In this document: piece after piece, positions 19,752 to 32,100 of the stretch
Position numbering within the stretch: the first letter of the stretch is position 1
Layout: the number at the start of each line of letters is the position of its first letter
From: Margaritifera margaritifera
Lineage: Eukaryota > Mollusca > Bivalvia > Unionida > Margaritiferidae
Assembly: GCA_029931535.1 (NCBI GenBank)
Contig: JAQPZY010001334.1
Location: 1,612,001 to 1,676,000 of the forward strand
Direction of reading: 5' to 3'
DNA: 64,000 nt
Translations under genes and position numbers: made by a program
The notes under the pieces: model-generated
Databases searched by the model: none
Told to the model about the DNA's origin: nothing
Seen by the model: the letters and a program-made list of their open reading frames with translations, nothing else

Positions 19752-22440
19752 TTCTTTGAATACATTTCATGATCACATTAATATTAGGAAAATAAACTCT
19801 GCTACCTCCCGAATCCGCCCATCCAAAAAGACAAAAATTCATCTTTTCCATCTATATACCATATAGACCAAGGGAGGAAACTCTTATACATTACTTCCCT
19901 TTTACCACTGCTTGGTGGTGCCAGTTTTAAGCTTTCGCTCAGTACTATCAACATAGTCCTTCAAGATTTCAACTCATCCATCTGTAAAGTCATTATTTAT
20001 GTGAATTTTTGCAGTTATGAACTTCATTTATTCTGACCTTGTGCTTCATCACAGTATCATTGGTGTATGTTGTTGGTTGTTTATTCATGCTAACTGCATA
20101 TATATTTTTTACTCATTTAAGTAATGAGTGGTGTTATTGTGATTTGTGAACGCTTTTGGGTTGTTATTTTCCAATTCTTTTTGTTCTTTAAATTTCAGTT
20201 ATACAATGATGATGAAATGCATTAAGTGCAACACATTTGAAGCTAACGAGGACGCACAATACATGTCTCGCTTGCATGAAATGTTCATCATCCCCAACAT
20301 GCGGTGTATGTGCATTATGGTCAGAAAATATCATGTTCAGAAAATATCTGGTTGATTTTCAAACTTGTCAAGTTGATTTCCCACATGGAGTGGAGTGCAG
20401 TTCTGCAACTGCTCAGTTTGCTCAATGCAGCAGCAGATCAGATTCTGCTTGGCTGTCTTTTAACGCATCCTTTGCAGATGGTCCTGCTGGCCAGTGCTGC
20501 CCCTTTTCCAGTCTTCTTGATCAGAAAGTCAGGATCACAAACAAAGCGGTATTATTCCTGCATCAGTGGCACAACGAATGTTGGGTCACAGCAAGTGGGG
20601 TCCAGAAGAATTACCTCTTCACATCAACCTTTTGGAAATGAAGGCTAATAATCAATGCTTTTCATGTCTGGAAGGACCAACTCTATGGGAAAATAGTTCT
20701 TATCAAGTCGCCCAACTTCGTGGTGGTGCCTACCTCCTCAAATGGGGAGACCAAATCACCCCATTGTATGCATTCTGGTTTTTGAAATTTCTGTGCTGGT
20801 GCTGCCAGCTATATTATGACCATACTGATCATACACATTCCCTGCAGGCTTAATGTCATGGCTGACTCACTGGCAAGAAGGGGCCAGATCCTTCATATTG
20901 AGTGGTCCATACATCAATCGGTCTTTCATCTAATTTGTGCACTTTGGGGGTGTCTGATGATTGACCTTTTGTGACAAGGTGGAAACACAAACTGACCACC
21001 TTTGTCTCTCCAGTCCCAGACCCAGAAGCCTGGGCCATGGATGCACTATCAATCATTTGGAAGGGGTTTTGGGTCTTTGCCTATTCTCTTTGGTCTTAGT
21101 ACCAAAACTAATACAGAAATTGAGAGGTCGGAACTGCAAACTGATTCTTATCGCCCCTCTCAGATGGGATAAGTTCTGTGTCAACAATCTACTCGATCTA
21201 GTGATAGATGTGCCCAGAATACTATCATACAAGACATGCTATTTGATAGCCTTAGCTTTGGCATTCAGGGTTAGCAAGTTGCATGCCCTTTCAATGGACC
21301 CAAACTATCTACAGTTCAGATTGGATGGTTCCGCAGTCCTAATAGGGCAGCCAAGCTTTGTAGCTAAGAATAGGTTGCCATCAGAGGGTCATCATATGCT
21401 CCCTCTCTTTGATAGATACATTGAGAGAGGCGATGATGTAAGACTCTGTTTGTGCCCTCAAGCATTACTTGATGCACACACAGAAAAGTCATAGAATATG
21501 AAAGCCTCTCTTTCTTTTGGTGAAGACCGGAAAAGAATATATAATCCCTCAAGCCCTATCATTGTGGCTGAAGTGGGTAATATGCTCAGTGTACTCTGAA
21601 GTCTCAAAAGATCAGAGTTGTCTCATGAACATTTCAGCTCATGAGATTAGAGCGATCTCTGCAAGTCTTGCATTCAAACATAACATTTCGATCTGAGTCA
21701 TAATAGAAGCTGTTGACTGGCATGCACAGTCCACCTGCTTGAGTTTTGATCTCCTGGATCTAGCTTTGCAGAGACAAGATTTGAATCTGGTGGGTCCAGT
21801 GGCTGCTGCCCAGACGACCACCAGACCCAGTTGACATCAGCACCACCTCCCCATGGGCAGGAGCTCAGCACTTTCGCTGGATTTGCTCAGAAGTTTTATC
21901 GATAAGAAGAGTTTATTATTTTTGTCTTAGCCGTGTATAGTCATATGACTATAGCCATACAGACTATAGTCATTTTAGGAGGGTGGGTTATCCTTCATAT
22001 AGGGACTTCATCCATTCTTCCCTCAAAGGGTGCCTAGGGTAGAGGTAGGATGCTCAGCATTTCATGCTTCTGTTACATATTCTCGTAACATTAATGTGAT
22101 CAGGGAATGTATTCAAAGAAAAAAGCAAATATTTTAGTAAATTATGTTTCTCCAAGAATATTTACCCAATCACATTACTATAAAACCCTTCCAACCTCTC
22201 TGCAAATGCAAGCATCCTAGCTGATGTATCGCTGAGCTTAAAACTGGTACCGCCCAGCAGTGAAGGGGAGGTAATGGATAAGAGTTTCTTGCTTTGGTCT
22301 ATATGGTATATAGTTGGAAAATAAAAAAAATGCATCTTTTTGGGAGGGCTCGATTCATGAGGTAGCAGAGTTTATTTTCCTAATGTTAATGTGATTGGGA
22401 TAGTATTCTCAGAGAAAAATAATTTACTAAAAAATTCCTT
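19752..22440 (+). mobile_element. DIRS-type retrotransposon, internally deleted, with inverted terminal repeats and internal complementary region
   Basis: The left end (19752-19960) and right end (about 22225-22440) are inverted copies about 200 bp long. Shared blocks include 'aggaaaataaactctgctacct', 'atataccatatagacca' and 'ccagttttaagct' (read inverted on the right). At 22087-22177 a 90-bp segment is complementary to the outermost left end ('acattaatgtgatc...gtattcaaagaa') joined directly to the complement of the outermost right end ('tttagtaaattat...cccaatcacatta'). This is the internal complementary region diagnostic of DIRS1 elements. Between the ends, broken RNase H and tyrosine-recombinase sequence is read on the plus strand; gag and most of the reverse transcriptase are missing. 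Confidence 0.9.
20380..21835 (+). pseudogene. DIRS RT connection / RNase H / tyrosine recombinase relic
   Basis: Reading across frames: 20395-20500 gives LLSLLNAAADQILLGCLLTH, the DIRS RT-connection 'LLG.l.a...vplgrl..RPLQ'. 20850-20960 gives LNVMADSLARRGQILHIEWS and HQSVFHLICALWG, the end of DIRS RNase H. 20961-21100 gives FVSPVPDP-AWAMDAL-I-W-like sequence, and 21100-21500 includes LALAFRVSKLHALS, the first recombinase block. 21630-21770 gives SSHEIRAISASLAFKHNI, the His-x-x-Arg box, then VDWHAQSTCLSFDLLDLA, where the catalytic Tyr of the family is not found. A full DIRS recombinase integrates a circular cDNA without target duplication. Frameshifts, stops and the lost Tyr make this copy inactive. 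Confidence 0.85.
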
Positions 22441-23203
22441 TTTTCTAATCTAGTGTGTTTGTGTATAATTGCTATATTTATATTTCACTCCAAGTTATTG
22501 AAAGCTTTAAGGAAGACACTTGCCAAAATACTAGTATTAAAGCTTTAATATGCATCAGATTTTAATCCACTTGATATGTAATACTGCGTGGGGTGGGGAT
22601 ATAACTTTTGCTATTTGTCTGTCTATAAATATTTTCATTTCCTGAGCATAACTGACAAACCATTCAAGGCATTTCAACAAAACTTTGTACACATCAAGCA
22701 GGTTGCACAGATGTGCCTTTTGATGCTTCAAATTTTGTGTATTCAATATTTTCTATGTCACCATGGATATAACGTGTAGCATAAGTAGAATAAATATTGA
22801 GAGTGCTGAAACATAGGGTACTTACCATAGCCTTAAGTACCACTCCGTCTTTGATGTGCAAATAAAAACTAGCTACCAGTAACTGCCAAACTCAGATGTG
22901 CAAAGAATAACTAGCTAACTAAATGCCAAATTCCAAATGTTTACATATTGTTTTTGAAGCTTTAGTTTTTGAATGGTTGATTTCATGACTATAGGACCCA
23001 CAGTTCAGAGGTGTACTTTCAGGAATTATAGAAATGGTTGGGGTCTCAGGGGCAAACATGTTATAAACTGTCTATCAGAATGCAGACCATTTCTCAAAAA
23101 TTTCTTAAGTTGGGAATGGGCAAAACTGGACCACAATTCCAGTGTAAAACTCTGGAAGTTACATTTTTTCAGACTGTGTAATTCTTAGTTGTAACAGTTT
23201 ATT
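22441..23203. other. Intergenic, nothing recognised
   Basis: AT-rich; a short duplication around 'agatgtgcaaa...aactagcta' at 22850-22920 is the only structure seen. Confidence 0.4.
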
Positions 23204-23420
23204 TTGAAGTTAATTTCCAGTCAGTCAGTATTTTCCCACATTGATAAGTTAATTTCCAGTCAGTCAGTATTTTCCTACATTGATGAGTTAATTTTGAATC
23301 AGTCAGTATTTTCCCACATTGATGTGTCTGGCCCCAATCAGTCAGTATTTTCCCACATTAATGTGTCTGGCCCCAATCAGTCAGTATTTTCCCAAATTGA
23401 TGTGTCTGGCCCCAATTCTA
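23204..23420. repeat. 39-bp minisatellite (two unit types)
   Basis: Five to six copies of 'cagtcagtattttcccac' plus a variable half that is 'aagttaatttccagt' in the first units and 'gtgtctggccccaat' in the last. 39 is a multiple of three, so a false 13-residue periodic reading frame results. Confidence 0.93.
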
Positions 23421-23433
23421 ATTACCCATTCTC

Positions 23434-23502
23434 TTTTTTATGAACTTGACATTGTCATGTAGAGACTATTTTTTATGAACTTGACATTGTCATGTAGAGA
23501 CT
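23434..23502. repeat. 34-bp tandem duplication
   Basis: 'tttttatgaacttgacattg' followed by 'tcatgtagagact' occurs twice in tandem. Confidence 0.9.
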
Positions 23503-24109
23503 CTTTCAGTCTTTAAAGTTCAGCATACATCAAATCTGGGTATCTGATAAATGAAGCTGAACCATGCATGCTGAGCAAAGTTGTAGAAAAATCTTAAGAA
23601 CTTAAGGACAATTTTTAATTGCATTATTTTCAAATTACTTTTTAAAATTATTGTTAATTAACACAGAAGAACATAATTATGTGCATGTAATTTTTTAAAA
23701 AACAAAAATACAAATGAGAATTATTTATAGTCTTATTAAAATTATTTTTATTAAACATGTATTTTTGTGTACAAATCATTGATAATTATGAAAGGAGAAG
23801 TGTTACTATGTAAATGAGATTATTTGGAGAAAATTGTATTGACTTGTACACATGCTCAAAAACTTGACAATCAAGTGTAACTTTTGATAGTAACTTTTTC
23901 ATGCTTTCATATGTCTTAAATTCTGGTAAGGAGATTTCAAACAATTTTAATGTACTATGTGGCTCACATTTAGATTACGTACATGTAAATAGAGGAAACA
24001 GAAATTCAACCCAAATTCTCATGTGTACTTGTTTACTCTTTGACATATAAAAGTAACATGATGAAAAAGAAAAAGAAAAAAAAATCAGCAGTTTTTTGGA
24101 CAGAGCTTA
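23503..24109. other. Intergenic, nothing recognised
   Basis: Low-complexity AT-rich DNA only. Confidence 0.4.
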
Positions 24110-24302
24110 CCATATATACTCGTGTATAAGCCGATACCAACTGCAAACTGCATAGACCCAGATCTGCAGTCGCAAAATGCCCGGCAGATCTGGGTCTATG
24201 CAGTTTGTAAGGTCTAATCAGTGGAACAAACAACATAGACCCTGATCTGCCAGGGTCTATGTTGTTTGCATTTGGATTTGAATTATACACGAGTATATAC
24301 AG
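24110..24302 (+). mobile_element. Double-hairpin MITE, copy D (193 bp, centre of second hairpin deleted)
   Basis: TA flanks at 24108-24109 and 24303-24304. TIRs are CCATATATACTCGTGTATAA and (reverse) CTGTATATACTCGTGTATAA. The first palindrome is nearly whole. The second reads CATAGACCCTGATCTGCC and passes straight into AGGGTCTATG, so 24 bp have been lost from the centre and inner right arm. Confidence 0.92.
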
Positions 24303-24304
24303 TA

Positions 24305-25565
24305 TTTAAGATAATCCCTATAGTACAAGCTTATTGGATGCATCAACTCAATCACAAAGTGCTCAGAATTGAATCTACTGTTCTAGTTATGTCCCTTGAT
24401 TTACTACCTGCTGGCTGCTTGCATTTTATGTACAGATTTACATTCTGTAAAGGACTGCTAATGTATGTTAATCCAGATCATGTTACTATTTTCATATTGA
24501 TACATAATTTCCATTACAATCTTGCTATCTGATTGGTAAGACAGTGTATATTGATCCAAGATCTGATTGGTTAAATTGTAAATAGCCTATTAAATGAAAA
24601 TGGAATTATTTATCATTTAGGAAATTTCATTTTATCTTTGGTGCTGTTAATCTACACAACCTAATTATATCTTTCCTTGATTCTTACATCCGTTGTTAAT
24701 AAACTCTCCATTGTCATCTCAAATTAAACCTTGCTTCTGATTCTCTACACTGTATTCCAGCACATGGTAAAATTGTGCTGGTGTTTTTGTTTCCATATCT
24801 CAGTCAACACCAGTTTTGATTTAAAGGGGAATAATCCTATATTTCAGAATTATTGGATTTAAGCAGTTGTTTCAATTTTGTGAATTTAGTTTTATTAACT
24901 GGTGATTTTGTAAATGATTCTCGTGATAGTAAAATCAAGAATTGTCCTAAAAATTTCAAATACAACATTTGTATTTCTAATTTGATTGGAATTGTTTGAT
25001 TAATGTATGACTAATGAGATAGTATAATGAATTAGCCATTGCACCAAATGATTATTTACTGCAGTCATAGTTAAACCATTTCATCTAAAATATTTTCAAC
25101 TATAGCTTGCTATTCACTGTATTTATGGTTCAGTGATTATAAATTAGTTTTTAAAAAAAACAATTACATAGAATGTGCATCAATCAATTTAGCAATTTAC
25201 TGCATTTAGATTCAGTGAATTTGATTTTTAAAAACCTGATATTTTTCTTGTGTCTACTTGGTTGAAGTGCAAGAGCCTTCATAAAAAAGATTTTCTTTGC
25301 TTATATGTCCTGCTTTAAATTATGTGTACATTTACTTCTGTCTTATGCGATATTTATATCAACTTCATATTTTCCAAAATATTTTTAGTTGTAGACTTGG
25401 TAGATGTTTTGTTTGGTGCCAAAGTGCTTTAGTATGGGATTTTACTCTTTTTCTTAAAGTTGAATATATATTTATGTATATTATTGAATACAATGCAGGA
25501 CAAGCTTTCACTTGGGAATGGCTCAAATGTGTTTTGCATTGTTTATTGTTGTGTTTGCTACTGTT
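24305..25565. other. Intergenic, nothing recognised
   Basis: AT-rich DNA without coding signal or recognisable repeats. Confidence 0.4.
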
Positions 25566-26313
25566 TAACATGTCCTTCCATCCTGTACATCCCACATGTC
25601 CTCCCATCCTGTGTGTCACACATGTCCTCCAATCCTGTATGTTACATATGTCCTTCCATCCTGTATGTCCCACATGTCCTCCCATCCTATGTGTCACATA
25701 TGTCCTCCAATCCTCTATGTCAGATATATCCTCACATCCTGTGTCACACATGTCCTCCAATCCTGTATGTTACATATGTCCTTCCATCCTGCATGCCTGA
25801 CATATCCTCCCATTCTGTATATCCCACATGTCCTCCCATCCTGTATGTCACATGTCTTCCATTTTGTATGCCCCACATATCCTCCCATCCTGTATGGCAC
25901 ATGTCCACCAATCTTGTATGTCACAAATGTCCTTCCATCCTGCATATCCCACATGTCCTCTCATCCTGTGTGACTTACATGTCCTTCCATCCTGTATGTC
26001 ACATATGTCCTTCTATCGTGTATGTCCCACATGTCTTCCAATCATGTATGTCACATGTTCTTCCATCCTGTATGTCACATATGTCCCTACATCCTCTGTT
26101 CCACATGTTCTCCCATCCTGTATGTCACATATGTCCTTCCATTCTTCATGTCCCACATGTCCTCCCATCCAGCATGTCCCACCTGTCATCCCATCCTGTA
26201 TGTTCCTCGTGACCTTCCATCCTGTATATCACATATGTCCTCCTATTTTGTATATCCCACTTGTCCTCCCATCTCCGACTTATCCTCCCATCCAATATGT
26301 CACATGTCCCTAA
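25566..26313. repeat. 26-bp minisatellite, about 28 copies
   Basis: Imperfect head-to-tail copies of 'catgtcctcccatcctgta' + 'tgtcaca'. The unit lacks stop codons in most frames on both strands and 26 is not divisible by three, so several long overlapping open frames appear. They are products of the repeat, not genes. Confidence 0.95.
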
Positions 26314-26613
26314 ATGATTAGGGAACAACAGACTTCCAGTTCCATCTCATAATGGACACATAGACACTATATTTTGACTGTACAAATTGTTTTGAAGAGA
26401 AAATCTTCTGGTATCAGAAATTTTCCTCGCGAGATTTTTTTTCATTCTTTTGTTTTTCTTCATGATTTGTAATTTTTGCAGTCTGCATCATGGTGCAGAA
26501 AATTTATTCATGAAAGAGTTTCATTGTGTGATCTTGTTTTACCAATTCTTGGATCATTCTTGTTCCTTTATTGCTCTTCAGGAATACATTCAGGAAGAAC
26601 ATGCCTAAAAAAA

Positions 26614-26746
26614 CAGGCATGTGCAACCTACGGCCCGCAGGCCGCATCTGGCCTGCGACTTGGTTTTATTCGCTTATATACATCATAGGGGTTGCTTTAA
26701 AAACTGCTTATCTGGCCTGCACCCTGGAGGAAGTTACACATGCCTG
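26614..26746. mobile_element. Short hAT-like MITE, CAGGCATGTG ends
   Basis: Terminal inverted repeats are CAGGCATGTGCAAC at the left and CAGGCATGTGTAAC read from the right. The interior has 'cggcccgcaggccgc'-type GC-rich palindromes typical of hAT MITEs. Flanks 'taaaaaaa' and 'ttataaaa' agree at 6 of 8 positions, a possible decayed 8-bp duplication. 133 bp. Confidence 0.75.
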
Positions 26747-28426
26747 TTATAAAATATAAAAGGAAACCAGAGTATTTTTTAAAATCAAAGTTGAACAAGT
26801 CTCATATTTAGATGCTTTAAAATCGTTCATATTTTTTTGAGTGAAGCATTTTTTTTCATTATTTCTAATATTGGTACTGTGAATTCTTTTGTTTTGGAGG
26901 GTATTAATTTTGAGGTTTTCCAAAAATGACATTTTTGTCAGCACTTAAGGATGTTTGCTTTTGTAAAATCAACACTGTACTGAAATGTTTGAAAAGACAT
27001 TATCTTTACATGATGATGTCACAGATATAACGTCACTCGTTACCAAATTATAACATAGCATGATGAATTTGGGGAGAGATTGGACATAAAATGAAATCAG
27101 AAGATCCCACATGGATCAACCAATTCATTATATTTTCCACATTTTCCCTCCAGTTTACTATCAACTGTAGAAACAGTTTTATTAAAGCAAGTTCAACTTT
27201 TAAAAATGTGTTTGCTTGCTAGCCAAAGTAGAAATTATGCAGAAATTTCTGCATTCCACATGCCTGTCCATTTTATATGCTGACCCTTCCAGTCTGTGTC
27301 TGTTTATTTACTCTATATAAACACTTCATTGTTGGTTACTTTCATTCTTGAAACTTGTATTTTTATTTACTAAATTGAATATACAATTTCCATTCATCTA
27401 TTTCCTAAGTTGTCGTCTCTAATTTCATTTTTAATTTCAATTTTGTATATCTTGTTCCTTGTCATGAATTAAAGCTATTATAAAGACTTAAATCAAGGAC
27501 TGGATAAAAGCAGAATCAGTTTAAGCAAATATTATAGTTTATGTAACCAGAAGCCAAGAAAGCTTGTTGCATTTATATTTCCTCATCTGAAACAGGAATA
27601 CATATAATTTTTTTTCTAACTTCTGTTTGAAAGCAATCAAGGCAGCAGAAGCACAGCTTTAGATAAAGATTAATAAATTTGGTATTTTACTCCATGGATT
27701 GGAAACTGCATTTTTTCAAAATTCAAAGTATTTTGTGAACACCACAAAACACAAACTTGCTATTCTAGACCGTCATAATCATCAAGATGTTAATGATGCC
27801 TTCATTAATGTGTTAGATGCCTTAATGATCAAGACTAATTCAAGGTGCATGGAGTTTTTCACAGTCATCAAGTAGTATTATTTCAAATGTGCACCAACAT
27901 CAAGCACTTGTACTGATAGTGTAGGTTACATTGTTTGAACGTGCCATGCCATCATAAAACATGGACTGTGCTTGCATCAGGAGCATTATATGCTGACAAC
28001 TTAGGACTAAAAATAAAATTGTTTTGTGTATTTTAAACGCATTAAAAATGTATGCGTTCTTAGACAGTTTGCATAAAATATACAAATACGCCACTTATCT
28101 ACAGCTCTGCAAAGGTTTATAGTTTTACATTGTAGTAATGTAGCTTTAATATTAACAGATATTATGTTACAATTTTATTTCAATTATTGGAGGAAGTGTG
28201 TATCTTTCAAACTTCCTGGATTTTACAATCTTTTGATTCGAGTGCTCATTCATGTTATTTATGTTGTTTTTGCCTAATTATATTGTACATCTAGAAAGCC
28301 TGGATTTGTGCTTCTCATTGACATCAATTGTTGATGGATGTAATTTGTGATAATAAATAAACAAGTCAAATTTTATCTGTATGCAATATTGTTTCTTTAT
28401 CTCTACTATAAAGATAGGCTCATGCA
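26747..28426. other. Intergenic, nothing recognised
   Basis: AT-rich; no gene or repeat identified. Confidence 0.4.
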
Positions 28427-28583
28427 CAGGGCTGTCTCCGTTGGATGAAACGGCTCCCTGGGCAAGCATTGCCTTTTTGCACACCCATTCAGAAAAAAAT
28501 ACAGCAAACTCTGCAAAATGGCGCCCCCCTTACTTGGCGCACTAGGCAGTCACCCATATCGCCCACCCCTTATGACGGCCCTG
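28427..28583. mobile_element. hAT-like MITE, CAGGGCYGTC ends, 8-bp target duplication
   Basis: Left end CAGGGCTGTC and right end (read inward on the minus strand) CAGGGCCGTC. Flanking octamers CTCATGCA (28419-28426) and CGCATGCA (28584-28591) agree at 7 of 8 bases, as expected for an old hAT target duplication. 157 bp, no coding capacity. Confidence 0.8.
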
Positions 28584-28591
28584 CGCATGCA

Positions 28592-29832
28592 CGCAGTATA
28601 TCCTTAGTCGTTTCTGCATACTCCAAACTTTTTGAGTATGAAAATGAAAACCCCAAATTTATACATAATAATTGGAGTAGATGTATATTTATTTCTTTGA
28701 AATTCAGCATGTTAGTAGAGGGAACAAAGCTAAGAAAATGTTGAACGTTGTACAATTCTAATTTTATTCATATGGTACTTACAATAAATTAAAGTTGAGC
28801 TTGAACAGCATGGCCACCATTCTAATATATAATGCAAGGCTATATTGTATATTGATTAGACCACGAAAGGGACCTTTCAGGTAATGTATGAGAGGTATCA
28901 CAAATATAGATAATACAGTGGATTTTCCAGTTAAAACATGTTATATCTTTTACATATAAAGTTTCAGAAATCCCTGAATGTGATTCAAACCTTTCATCAC
29001 TTTTGTTTTATCTCTGGATAAAAAAGGTATAAAAGTGAAGATCTGGCAAGTTTTTGTAATGAGAAAAGTTGTATCTGACAGAATGCACGAGGGTTGAGGT
29101 GTGTTATGTTTGACATTCCCTATGCATATTCTGTCATGTATGACTTTATGAGAAATAGCAGCGACATATCTTAACATTTAGAAAAGTTTTTCAGGGATAA
29201 AAGAGAATTAATTGTAAAAAATAGGTAGAATTACATTCTTAGATTTGTCAAACTTGTTGCATAAAAAGAGAAATGTTGGTTTTAATTGGACAATCCACTG
29301 TGTTGTCTGGTTTTGTGACCCTCCATAATCTGAAAGGTCCCTCTCAGTTTTATATGCATAGTCACTCACTATGCATGTGAAAGATCAGTGGTTGTGCAGT
29401 TTGTGCTAAATAAAATTTGAGAAGACAGGGCATGGTCTTTCATTCATTGGTACGTGTTTGGGACCCTTAATTATGTAGTTACTATATTTATCCAATGATA
29501 AGCCCATGCTTGTGATAAGCCCATTCTGCAGATACAGAAAATTTTGTCAAATATTTACCAAGAAAAGCTTTGTCTGATAATAAGCCCACCCTGTTTCTTA
29601 ACTACTTGATTAGGCCCACTGGTCTTATAATGGAAGAAATACTATATTAAAATATTTTACAGTAGAACCCTCTTTCATGTGAAACTTATTCATCCAAATT
29701 ATTACTTTATCTGAATCACATGCATGTCCCTGGAACATGCAGATTTGGTATAACCCTAACTCATTTTATCCAAACTCCTATTGGTTTGAAGTTTGATAAG
29801 CATTCAATGAAATGAATGGAAATTATTGTATT
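28592..29832. other. Intergenic, one possible MITE fragment
   Basis: Mostly featureless. At 29480-29645 'ctatatttatccaatgataagccca' and repeated 'gataagccca' blocks resemble TIR-type elements with GATAAGCCC motifs, but the ends could not be placed. Confidence 0.35.
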
Positions 29833-29833
29833 A

Positions 29834-31390
29834 ACAAGAGTCCTTGAAAGGGACTGACACTCCACTGGCCAAAAAGAATTTCCATGAATCCACAATAAGT
29901 TTATTTGTTCTGTCCTTGTATTCATTTTGACAGCCTAGTTTTGAAACCATCTCCTGAATCTTGAGAAACTCGGACAAACAAATTTAGTAATAAAAATATT
30001 TCCTTATGTTTGAGTTAACATGCCCACAAAATAGCTCTAAGTGCAGTACAAAATTATTTGTCATGAGCTTTGACCTTGAACCTGATATAATGGACAGAAG
30101 ACAATTAAATTCGTCTCCGATACTGTCAAGATATACTCACATGCTAAGTTTGGTTAAATCTAAAATTAATATTTTGTGGGAAAAAACCCTAAGTTATTGA
30201 ACTGGCATCATTCAAGGTATTCTTCAATTACATCCACAAACTGAGTTTGATAAGAGTCAGTTCATAGTTGTTTGTGTTATCATGCTCACAAACCAATACA
30301 ACTAATGATACGAGTAAAGACCTTTGACTTTAAGATCAAATACCATAGTGCTGATTATCAACATGTTTATTGGAGCTTATAAAGTCTGGTCAAAATTCAT
30401 TTGTATATGAACAAGTCACTCTGTTCATAAGCTCAATGCAGTACAAAAATGCAAGCAGTGACCTCTGACTTAATAATAAAGCGATTAAAGTCTGGTTTTC
30501 TAACTCCTTCACAAAAGTTTGGATATATTGGTGGTCAGATCTGCACCATTTTCATTCAGAACCAAATACAAATTTCAAAAAGTAAGTGAAAATCCCATTT
30601 AAATGCCACCATTTGTTCAAGAGTAGTAATATGATTTTCAAAATGGCCACTATGGTGCCATGTTGAAGGTCAGATGAGTACCATTTTCATTTGGAACTAG
30701 CGACATATTGCTATAGTATTTTAGTGAAAACCCCATGTAGATATGACCATTCATTCAGGAAAAGTAGTCATGTAAAGGTTTTCAAGATGGCTGTCATGGC
30801 AGCCATTTGGAAGTAGGATCAGTATCATTTTATATAGGAATAACTACATATTGCAAGAAAGATGTAGGTATTTTTTAATAAAAAAAACAATATCAGTATG
30901 ACCATCCCTTCCAGAGAAAGAGCCACTGCCATTTTGGGAGGTCATATTGGCATTATTTTTAATTAGGACCAACTACAATATATTGAGAAGTGTCTTAGTG
31001 AAAATCCCAAGTCAATATGACAAACCTTTCAATAGGAGAAGCAACAAGATTTTTAAGATTGCTGCCATGGTGGTAATGTTGGAGGTCTAATCAGCAGTAT
31101 TTTTTTTCTGGACCAACTTGATATCGTAAGATGTTTTTAAGTGAAAACCCCATGTCAATATGACCGTCTATTCAGAAGGAGTAGTGATAAAAAGATTTTC
31201 GAGCTGGTCAACAAGGCAGCCATACTGAAGGTCTGATCTGCACCATTTTCATTTAGGACCAACTAGATATCAAAAGAAGTTTTACTGAAAACTCCATGTC
31301 TATATGACAATCCGTTCATCAGAAGTGGACATGTAAAGATTTTCAAGATGGCTGAGCTTGTTACCACCCTGGAAGCCATATTTCTGATCT
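29834..31390. repeat. Composite interspersed repeat with ACAAGAG head and ~140-bp internal tandem units (block 1)
   Basis: Begins ACAAGAG + hairpin AGTCCTTGAAAGGGACT, then a segment shared with 40911 onward ('aagaatttccatgaat'). From about 30520 to 31340 it consists of roughly 140-bp imperfect units each containing 'caccattttcatt-aggaccaac', 'gtgaaaaccccatgt', 'tatgaccatccattcagg' and 'aagattttcaagatgg'. Non-coding. It shares units with blocks at 34786, 41030 and 42823. Confidence 0.8.
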
Positions 31391-31760
31391 GATTTTGATC
31401 CAACTTGAAATATTGGCTCGTGTCATCAAGATCTTGGATGAGTTTGATAATGAGTGAGATTGATATGTATGAATGAGGTGATCTTGCATCTAATTGACTG
31501 GGCTTATCACTCTTGAAACCATATGTTGGGTTTAAGATCAACATCTTGGATGCATTCAATTATTAGCAAGAAACTGCGCATATTAATTATGCCTTAATTT
31601 ATAGAAAGAATTTTTATTAGGATGTCGTAAAATAGGTAAAATCAACATGATAGAAAAGTTTGGGAGATAGTTTACATAGCACGTGTTCTTAAGATACTGC
31701 AGAAGTCTGCTTAGTAAACTGGTCAACTGTTAAGTTATGTAAGCCTGGTGAACAATATCT

Positions 31761-31780
31761 GGCCCACTTGGGCCTCTTGT
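31761..31780 (-). repeat. Isolated ACAAGAG + palindrome motif
   Basis: On the minus strand reads ACAAGAG followed by GGCCCAAGTGGGCC, the same layout as the heads at 29834 and 40910 but with a different hairpin sequence. It may be the inverted end of the block that starts at 29834 or a separate element. Confidence 0.6.
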
Positions 31781-31889
31781 GTCATTTGATCCACCCAGGT
31801 TTATCTGATTTTATTTATTGATTTATTATTTTTGGAAAATATGTTAATACCAAAAATTCTGAATCCAAAAAGCAGTATTTTTATTTATT

Positions 31890-32100
31890 TTTAATGTTTT
31901 GTATTCCCTCACATAAATTCAAGGTGTTTTGGGAAAAAGTCAAAAAAATTTTCAACAAATTCAAGGAGTTTTCATGGATAAAATAAACTTCTTAAAATTC
32001 AAGAAATTTTCATGGATAAAATAAACTTCTTAAAATTCAAGTAGTTTTCCAAGCAGTCCCTCAAACTCAAGGATATTTAAAGTTTTTACAAACCATTTTG
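31890..32100. repeat. Interspersed AAGGAGTTTTCA-type repeat, copy 1
   Basis: 'ttttgtattccctc' followed by reiterated 'attcaaggagttttcatgga' and 'aataaacttcttaaaattca' blocks. Homologous to 43340-43700. Confidence 0.7.

Noticed and set aside
23204..23420. CRISPR-like direct repeats
   Set aside because: Tandem minisatellite without unique spacers in a eukaryotic genome; no cas genes. The same applies to the other arrays in the window.
25460..26313. Several long overlapping reading frames (up to 250 codons) on both strands
   Set aside because: They coincide exactly with the 26-bp minisatellite; the unit lacks stops and cycles through all frames. No conserved domain and no splice context.
29834..31390. 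Helitron interpretation of the ACAAGAG/hairpin motif
   Set aside because: Helitrons need a 5' TC and a 3' CTRR end with the hairpin a few bases inside; that combination was not seen, and no Rep/helicase is present.
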